Assembly: GCF_048569485.1 (NCBI RefSeq)
Contig: NC_134360.1
Span: 206,631,953-206,695,952, forward strand
DNA: 64,000 bases
DNA from: Anomaloglossus baeobatrachus
Taxonomy: Eukaryota > Chordata > Amphibia > Anura > Aromobatidae
Direction: 5' to 3'
Positions 1 to 9,100 of the stretch are shown one piece after another. The position numbers and the translations under genes are program-made. Each line of letters starts with the position of its first letter. The first letter of the stretch is position 1. The notes below the pieces were generated by a model. It searched no databases and was not told the origin of the DNA. It saw only the letters and a program-made list of their open reading frames with translations.

Positions 1-130
1 ATTTGCAGTAAATATAGTAGAATTCTCATAGAAATGTATTACCAGGAGTGACAAGGGTCAAATGACCATGGAACCCATTAGTATAACGGCCTTTTCCAAA
101 TGTTTTTTTTTATGTATTCGTGTTTTGCAG

Positions 131-183
131 CATTCTGCCATACTCAGTTGGCCAACCCCAGAGTGTGAGATGGTGGCGTACAG
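131..183 (+). CDS. zyg11b: ZYG11 antepenultimate coding exon
   Basis: A 53-bp exon bounded by a polypyrimidine acceptor (tgttttgcag) and the donor gtaagaa. It encodes HSAILSWPTPECEMVAY plus two bases of an Arg codon completed by the next exon. It is too short for ordinary ORF detection and rests on splice sites and family similarity. Confidence 0.85.
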
Positions 184-3100
184 GTAAGAATTGCTTCATC
201 CCTTTGACTTACTGTTGTCATACACGGTAGATAAAATTCTGCCGTAAACCTACATCTTTCATTTGTATCAGTACATAGTATTCTTGATCCAGGCTCCTAA
301 AGAAACTACAAAGGATATGACATGCCTGATAATGGATTCCTCTGACATCTGCTGTCTGAGAACAGTCCAGAGACACACACACATTAAGCCCTCTAAATTT
401 ATACGAGTATATCACAATTGAAGAAATATACACTATATGGAAAGAAGTATTGGGACACACAGCTTACTCAATGAATCCTAGCTTTTCATCCAGCCCCATT
501 GCCCCTGGTTGTATAACCCCCGGCCCACCGGTGTAGAACCCCCGGCCCACCGGTGTAGAACCCCCGGCCCACCGGTGTAGAACCCCCGGCCCACCGGTGT
601 AGAACCCCCGGCCCACCGGTGTAGAACCCCCGGCCCACCGGTGTAGAACCCCCGGCCCACCGGTGTAGAACCCCCGGCCCACCGGTGTAGAACCCCCGGC
701 CCACCGGTGTAGAACCTCTGGCCCACCGGTGTAGAACCTCTGGCCCCTGGCCCACCGGTGTAGAACCTCTGGCCCCTGGCCCACCGGTGTAGAACCTCTG
801 GCCCCTGGCCCACCGGTGTAGAACCTCTGGCCCCTGGCCCACCGGTGTAGAACCTCTGGCCCCTGGCCCACCGGTGTAGAACCTCTGGCCCCTGGCCCAC
901 CGGTGTAGAACCTCTGGCCCCTGGCCCACCGGTGTAGAACCTCTGGCCCCTGGCCCACCGGTGTAGAGCCTCTGGCCCACCGATGTAGAACCCCCGGCCC
1001 CTGGCCCCACCGGTGGAGAACCTCCGGCCGGGTACTACATATCAGCTTACAATTGATTAGAATGGGAGCTGGATGTGCAGCACTGGCCGCGGTCTCTATC
1101 AGAAGACGGAGCAGCACCGAAACTGAAAATTTCCAGCTGCCGGGACCGAAAACAGCTGATCGATGGGGTTCCTGGGTTTCAGATCCCAGCTGATAAAACA
1201 TTGATGACCTATCCTAAGGATAGGCCATCAAAGTAAAATTAGTGGACAACCCCTTTAATGGAGGTTTAATTGCTGATCCCAACATATATAAAACTGATCC
1301 TTTTAGTTATCTTTACTAAAATAGGACTAAGCAATCACTTTTTTAATGTTTACTGTCTTGAATTGTTGCGACTAGCTGCAGGTTTCGCCGTATACGCCAT
1401 CCAGATACTGTCCAGTCTCATGACATCAGCTGCTTATTGTGATCCTGACCTTTATGAAAGCCATTATTGTAGGCAGCAGGAAACTCCCGATCCATTAGCT
1501 TATTTATGACCTGTCATCAATCATACCTGTTTTGTGAATAAGATAAATCATTCATTGTCTGATCTACAATAATATGCACACAAGGGACATTTGTCCGGAT
1601 TGTTTTGGTGCAAGACCTTCTGAGAACTACAGAGAGACTGCAGCTGATGAAGATGTTTTCTCGTGTCCTATAAAAAAAATTTTTTTTAAAGACTGCAGCT
1701 TTCATTATTTGCAAGAACCCATGCCGAGATAAAATTAATAAATCTGCTCTGACTTTCTACTATAATGACAGAGTAAGCAAGTACTACCTACCTAAGCTGG
1801 TAGTATTTCTTTATTTGCTTCTTTGGGAGACACAGATCATGGGTGTATGCTGCTGACACTATGCAAAAAGAGGATTTCTTTGTCGCTCCATTGGGAGACC
1901 CAGACAATTGGGTGTATAGGCTATGCCTCCGGAGGCCGCACAAAGTATTACACTAAAAGTGTAAAGCCCCTCCCCTTCTGCCTATACACCCCCCGTGCTC
2001 CCACGGGCTCCTCAGTTTTTTTGCTTTGTGCGAAGGAGGCAGACTTGCACGCATAGCTCCACAGATTAGTCAGCAGCAGCTGCTGACTATGTCGGATGGA
2101 AGAAAAGAGGGCCCTTAACAGGGCCCCCAGCATGCTCCCTTCTCACCCCACTCTTGTCGGCGGTGTTTGTTAAGGTTGAGGTATCCATTGCGGGTACGGA
2201 GGCTGGAGCCCACATGCTGTTTTCCTTCCCCATCCCCCTTAGGGCTCTGGGTGAAGTGGGATCCTATCGGTCTCCAGGCACTGAGACCGTGCTCCATCCA
2301 CAGCCCCTGGGGATTCTGCTGGATAAGGAGCCGAGTATCGTCAGGGACATGGCCCTGCTACTTTAAGGTACTCTGTGTCCCCGTGGGGACCGCGCACAGA
2401 AACACTCCAGCATTGCTGGGTGTGTTAGTGCGCCGGGGACCGCGGCGCTGACCGCACTTGTGCCATCACACGCCGCAGCGTGGCTGGGTGTGTAGTGTAT
2501 TGGGGACTACCGCGCTGACCGCCGCTGCCATTGTTATACATGCGGCGCGGCTGGGACTGTTAGTACGCCGGGGACATCCGCGCCGACCGCGCTTATACGG
2601 CGGCCGCGCTTATAACTATAGTCCCCGGCTTCTGCGGCCTAGTCTCATTCTCTTCCCGCCCCCAGGCCTGCCAGTCAGGGGAAGGGCGGGACGCTGTACA
2701 GAATGTCAGCACTGAGGGCTGGAGCATGCTTTGCATACTCCTCCCCCCTCACTGTGCACAGTGGGGCACCAGTTTTCCCGCACTTTCTAGGGCACGCCCA
2801 CGGCCCCCTCCTCCCACCAGGACGCCGGCAGCCATTCCTGTCAGATTCTGACGCTGGAGAGGGGAGACAAGCTCTGGGAAACCCAGGCAGGGATTCTGGT
2901 GGCCACACAACCGCTTTGGGCGGCTGGTAAGCAGCACCTCAGGTGCTGGCCCCACTTGTGCAGAAGTGTACTTATAGATTATATGATTATAGGCTATACT
3001 TTATACTGTATGGTGCACGGTTGATTTTTGGCTATATACCCTCCTGGGTTGCTCAGGGGAGACAACAGCATGGCGCCCACAAGAAGCAGGGGTGCCAAAA

Positions 3101-6100
3101 CACAGGCTTACTATGCTGCCTGCGCCGCATGTACGGCTTCACTACCGGCAGGTTCCACTGACCCTCATTGTGTGCACTGCTCGGCCCCTGTGGCCCTTAC
3201 TCAGCCGGAGCCTCTGCTAAGGGTGGACCAGGGGGAACCACCTGCTAACACTGTCCAGGTGACAGGGACGGAGTTTACAGTTTTTACTGAAAGGCTTTCT
3301 GAGACTATGGCTAAGATACTAGAAGCTTTGCAGTCCAGACCGGTATCTCAGACCATGGACACTGTGGAATCATTGCTCCCTGGTCCACCTCAGTTGGAAC
3401 AACAATGTCCTCCCGGGGTGTCTCATAGATCCCAGGGTGAGGTCTCTGACACGGACCGCAGCCCCAGACCGCCTAAGCGAGCTCGCTGGGAAATTCCCTC
3501 GACATCATCACATTGTTCAGGGTCTCAGCGAGAGGACTCTCTGTATGGTGAAGCGGAGGTAGCTAATCAGGATTCTGATCCTGAGGCTGCTCTCAACCTT
3601 GATACTCCTGATGGGGACGCCATAGTGAATGATCTTATCGCGTCCATAAATCAAATGTTGGATATTTCTCCCTCAGCTCCTCCAGTTGAGGAGTCAGCTT
3701 CTCAGCAGGAGAAATTCCGTTTCAGGTTCCCCAAGCGTACAATGAGTATGTTTCTGGACCACTCTGACTTCAGAGAGGCAGTCCAGAAACACCGGGCTTG
3801 TCCAGATAAGCGTTTTTCTAAGCGCCTTAAGGATACACGTTATCCCTTCCCCCCTGACGTGGTCAAGGGCTGGACTCAGTGTCCCAGGGTGGATCCTCCA
3901 ATCTCCAGACTGGCGGCTAGATCCATAGTTGCAGTGGAAGATGGGGCTTCACTCAAAGATGCCACTGACAGACAGATGGAGCTCTGGTTGAAATCCATCT
4001 TTGAAGCTATCGGCGCGTCTTTTGCTCCAGCATTCGCAGCCGTATGGGCACTCCAAGCTATTTCAGCGGGTCAAGCGCAAATTGACGCACTCACACGTAC
4101 GTCTGCGCCGCAAGTGGCTTCCATAACATCTCAAACTTCGGCATTTGCGTCCTACGCTATTAATGCTGTCCTGGACTCTGCGAGCCGTACGGCGGTTGCA
4201 GCCGACAATTCGGTGGCAATACGCAGGGCCTTGTGGCTACGGGAATGGAAGGCAGATTCGGCTTCCAAAAAGTGCTTAACCGGTTTGCCATTTTCTGGCG
4301 ACCGTTTGTTTGGTGAGAGATTGGATGAAATCATCAAGCAATCCAAGGGAAAGGAAACATCCTTACCCCAGGCCAAACCAAACTTACCCCAACAGTCCTC
4401 GGTCGGGGGCAGGCTCTCCCGCTTTTGCGACACCTGGCTGCCACAGGTAAAAGACCGTTGGGTGAGAGACATTCTGTCTCACGGTTACAGGATAGAGTTC
4501 AGCTCTCATCCTCCGACTCGATTCTTCAGGACATCTCCGCCTCCCGAGCGAGCCGATGCTCTTCTGCAGGCGCTGGACACGCTGAAGGCAGAAGGAGTGG
4601 TGGTCCCTGTTCCTCTTCAGCAACAGGGTCACGGTTTTTACTCCAACCTGTTTGTGGTTCCAAAGAAGGACGGGTTTTTCCGTCCTGTCCTGGACCTAAA
4701 ACTGCTCAACAAACACGTAAAGACCAGGCGGTTCCGGATGGAATCCCTCCGCTCCGTCATCGCCTCAATGTCCCAAGGAGATTTCCTTGCATCGATCGAT
4801 ATCAATGATGCTTATCTCCACGTTCCGATTGCTCCAGAGCATCAGTGCTTTCTGCGCTTCGCCATAGGACACGAACACCTTCAGTTCGTGGCACTGCCGT
4901 TCGGCCTGGCGACAGCCCCACGGGTTTTCACCAAGGTCATGGCTACTGTAGTCGCGGTCCTCCACTCTCATGGTCACTCGGTGATCCCTTACTTAGACGA
5001 TCTGCTGGTCAAGGCTCCCTCTCAAGAGGCATGCCAGCACAGCCTCACCGCAACTCTGGAGACTCTCCAGAGTTTCGGGTGGATCATCAATTTTCCAAAG
5101 TCAAATCTGTCACCAGCCCAATCGCTGACGTATCTTGGCATGGAGTTTCATACCCTCTCAGCGATAGTGAAGCTTCCGCTGAACAAGCAGCGTTCACTAC
5201 AGACGGGGGTGCAATCTCTCCTTCAAGGTCAGTCACACCCCTTGAGGCGCCTCATGCACTTCCTGGGGAAGATGGTGGCAGCAATGGAGGCAGTTCCTTT
5301 CGCGCAGTTTCACCTGCGTCCTCTTCAATGGGACATCCTACGCAAATGGGACAGGAAGCCGACGTCCCTCGACAGGAACGTCTCCCTCTCTCAGGCAACC
5401 TAAGCTTCCCTTCGGTGGTGGCTTCTTCCCACTTCATTATCGAAGGGGAAATCCTTCCTACCCCCATCCTGGGCGGTGGTCACGACGGACGCGAGTCTGT
5501 CAGGGTGGGGAGCAGTCTTTCTCCACCACAGGGCTCAGGGTACGTGGACCCAGCAAGAGTCCTCACTTCAGATCAATGTTCTGGAGATCAGGGCAGTGTA
5601 TCTTGCCCTGAAAGCGTTCCAGCAGTGGCTGGAAGGCAAGCAGATCCGAATTCAGTCGGACAACTCCACAGCGGTGGCTTACATCAACCACCAAGGAGGA
5701 ACACGCAGTCGGCAAGCCTTCCAGGAAGTCCGGCGGATTTTGATGTGGGTGGAAGCCACGGCCTCCACCATCTCCGCAGTTCACATCCCAGGCGTGGAAA
5801 ACTGGGAAGCAGATTTTCTCAGTCGCCAGGGCATGGACGCAGGGGAATGGTCCCTTCACCCGGACGTGTTTCAGGAGATCTGTTGCCGCTGGGGGATGCC
5901 GGACGTCGACCTAATGGCGTCCCGGCACAACAACAAGGTCACGGCATTCATGGCACGTTCTCACGATCACAGAGCTCTGGCGGCAGACGCCTTAGTTCAA
6001 GATTGGTCGCAGTTTCAACTCCCTTATGTGTTTCCTCCGCTGGCACTGTTGCCCAGAGTGTTACGCAAGATTAGGGCCGACTGCCGCCGCGCCATCCTCG

Positions 6101-9100
6101 TCGCTTCAGACTGGCCGAGGAGGTCGTGGTACCCGGATCTGTGGCATCTCACGGTCGGCCAACCGTGGGCACTACCAGACCGACCAGACTTGCTGTCTCA
6201 AGGGCCGTTTTTCCATCTGAATTCTGCGGCCCTCAACCTGACTGTGTGGCCATTGAGTCCTGGATCTTAGCGTCTTCAGGATTATCACAGGAGGTCATTG
6301 CCACTATGAGACAGGCTAGGAAACCAACGTCCGCCAGGATCTACCACAGGACGTGGAAAATATTCCTGTCATGGTGCTCTGCTCGGGGTTTTTCTCCCCG
6401 GCCATTTACCTTGCCCACTTTCCTGTCCTTTCTTCAGTCCGGATTGGAAAAGGGTTTGTCACTCGGCTCCCTTAAGGGACAAGTCTCTGCGCTTTCTGTG
6501 TTTTTTTCAGAAGCGCCTGGTCAGACTTCCACAGGTACGCACGTTCCTGCAGGGGGTTTGTCACATCGTTCCTCCTTACAAACGTCCGTTGGAACCCTGG
6601 GATCTGAACAGGGTGCTGATGGTTCTTCAGAAACCACCGTTCGAGCCAATGAGGGATATTTCTCTCGCACGCCTTTCGCAGAAAGTGGTTTTCCTAGTAG
6701 CAGTCACTTCACTTCGGAGAGTGTCTGAGCTGGCAGCTCTGTCATGCAAAGCCCCCTTCCTGGTGTTTCACCAGGACAAGGTGGTTCTGCGTCCGGTTCC
6801 GGAATTTCTCCCTAAGGTGGTATCCCCCTTTCATCTCAATCAGGATATCTCCTTACCCTCTTTTTGTCCTCATCCAGTTCACCAATGTGAAAAGGATTTG
6901 CACTTGTTAGATCTGGTGAGAGCACTCAGACTCTACATTTCTCGTACGGCGCCCCTGCGCCGCTCGGATGCACTCTTTGTCCTTGTCGCTGGCCAGCGTA
7001 AAGGGTCACAGGCTTCCAAATCAACCCTGGCTCGGTGGATCAAGGAACCAATTCTCGAAGCTTACCGTTCTGCTGGGCTTCCGGTTCCCTCAGGGCTGAA
7101 GGCCCATTCTACCAGAGCCGTGGGTGCGTCCTGGGCTTTGAGGCACCAGGCTACGGCTCAGCAGGTGTGTCAGGCGGCTACCTGGTCGAGCCTGCACACT
7201 TTCACGAAACACTATCAGGTGCATACCTATGCTTCGGCAGATGCCAGCCTAGGTAGGCGAGTCCTTCAGGCGGCGGTTGCCCACCTGTAGGACGGAGCCG
7301 TTACGGCTCTATTATGAGGTATTCTTTTACCCACCCAGGGACTGCTTTTGGACGTCCCAATTGTCTGGGTCTCCCAATGGAGCGACAAAGAAGAAGTGAA
7401 TTTTGTTTACTTACCGTAAATTCCTTTTCTTCTAGCTCCAATTGGGAGACCCAGCACCCGCCCCTGTTTTTTTGTGTACACATGTTGTTCATGTTGAATG
7501 GTTTCAGTTCTCCGATATTCCTGCGGATTGAATTGACTTTAAACCAGTTTATAATTTTGTTTCCTCCTTCTTGCTTTTGCACCAAAACTGAGGAGCCCGT
7601 GGGAGCACGGGGGGTGTATAGGCAGAAGGGGAGGGGCTTTACACTTTTAGTGTAATACTTTGTGCGGCCTCCGAAGGCATAGCCTATACACCCAATTGTC
7701 TGGGTCTCCCAATTGGAACTAGAAGAAAAGGAATTTACGATAAGTAAACAAAATTCCCTTCTTTGGAGCCTTGCGAAATGGAGACACCCGGTGGCCTTTT
7801 TGGAAGCAGGACACTCTCTCCCAAAAACAGACCATCACATCCAACATTGGCATTGCTATACAAGGTGTGGGATAGAGGGAATGCGTTGCTGGGAATATTA
7901 GAAGTAACAGAGTACTGGTCCTTATGGCATAATCACGGACTAGTAGAGCTGTAGAAACTTCCAAGCTGAGAATGTGGGTGACTAGGTGGGTGCATTTGGT
8001 TTCTCAGATGCTTCAGAATTACACCCTTAAAAGTTTCGACCAGCTTCAGGCCGAATTTGGGATACCGCACAGTTCCTTCTATCAGTACTTACAACTTCGG
8101 CACTCCTACGAGACCCAGACAAGCCATGTGGGAATCACACCCTCGCTGACCTCTGACCACTCATATGGTGTTCTCTCTGCGATGCTATGCTAATTATCTT
8201 GACAAATTCCCTTTGCAAGCTAGAGAGAAGTAGGAGAGGGACTTAGGCCCTATGACCAATGAACAATGGGATGAGGTCCTGTCTCAGACTCCAAGCCTTG
8301 CTGTCTCTGAAAGTCAACAACTGTCGCAGCTATTTCTACTGCATAGAGATTACAGGACACCTAGTCTATTACATAAGATGGAGATCCAGACGGATGACCT
8401 TTGTCCTAGGTGCGGGCGGGAGAATGCTGACCTGTTGCATATGATGTGGTCCTATGGGCATGTCGAAGAATATTGAAGGGCAGTATTAGCACTGATTGAG
8501 CAAGTTTTTAGCATACGATTACAGCCAAGACCAGTCACATGTATTCTGGGTCTCCTGGAGGGGGGGGGGTCGGATTTGAGTTCGCCGGTGATGGTTGGTA
8601 ATACACAACTCTTATATGTCAGGAAACTGTTAGCCTGCCACTGGCTGGATCCAGCCCCTCCGGCCAACGGGGACCTCAGGGAGAGCGTACACACTATACA
8701 GTACTTCGGTTGGAGAGGGGAGTATACCTGAAAAGAAACGCACTGAAGAAGTTCTATAAGATCTGGGGGATGTGGTCTTCCCTCCTCGGCGCTACTGCAG
8801 GACAGTAAGGGAGACCAGGTCCTTCTTCTCATAACTGGTTAATGGCTTGCCAAAATGGGGAGGAACTATGCATATTTGGAATTTGTATGGTTGCTGAAAA
8901 TGATGTGGGGTAATTTGTCATGGGTAGCATATTGCATTGGAACACCTAAGTGAGGACCTACACTGATGTTGGGTATGGACTGCAGGTGCACTTGTTTATT
9001 GTACAATGTAGGTGCTGTTTTTGTGACGGTTTGTTTTTCTTTTTCCTTTCCCTGTACGGTTCTTGCCAGGAAATAGACTATTATTAGTGTTTGTATAACT

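Larger units (their letters stand above)
1878..7762 (+). mobile_element. DIRS-1: DIRS-type tyrosine-recombinase retrotransposon, family A
   Basis: A near full-length DIRS element in ZYG11 intron DNA. Its parts in order are: left inverted terminal repeat (about 1,878-2,018), leader, Gag and reverse transcriptase (3,070-5,403), RNase H with the C-terminal methyltransferase-like region (5,476-6,270), tyrosine recombinase (about 6,270-7,290), internal complementary region (7,357-7,454) and right inverted repeat (about 7,580-7,762). DIRS elements insert through a circular intermediate with a tyrosine recombinase, so no target duplication is expected. The two inverted repeats are nearly identical and large frames stay open, so the copy looks young. 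It is a fossil with few breaks (about two or three). Confidence 0.9.

Noticed and set aside
464-1201. 245-codon frame over the 22/29-bp array
   Set aside because: By-product of a stop-free GC-rich unit; all three - strand frames are long here.
4845-6074. 409-codon frame overlapping DIRS-1 RT and RNase H
   Set aside because: Shadow frame of the element's real coding region; composition is Ser/Gly/Pro-rich and it has no domain. The same applies to the 493-codon frame at 16,546-18,027.
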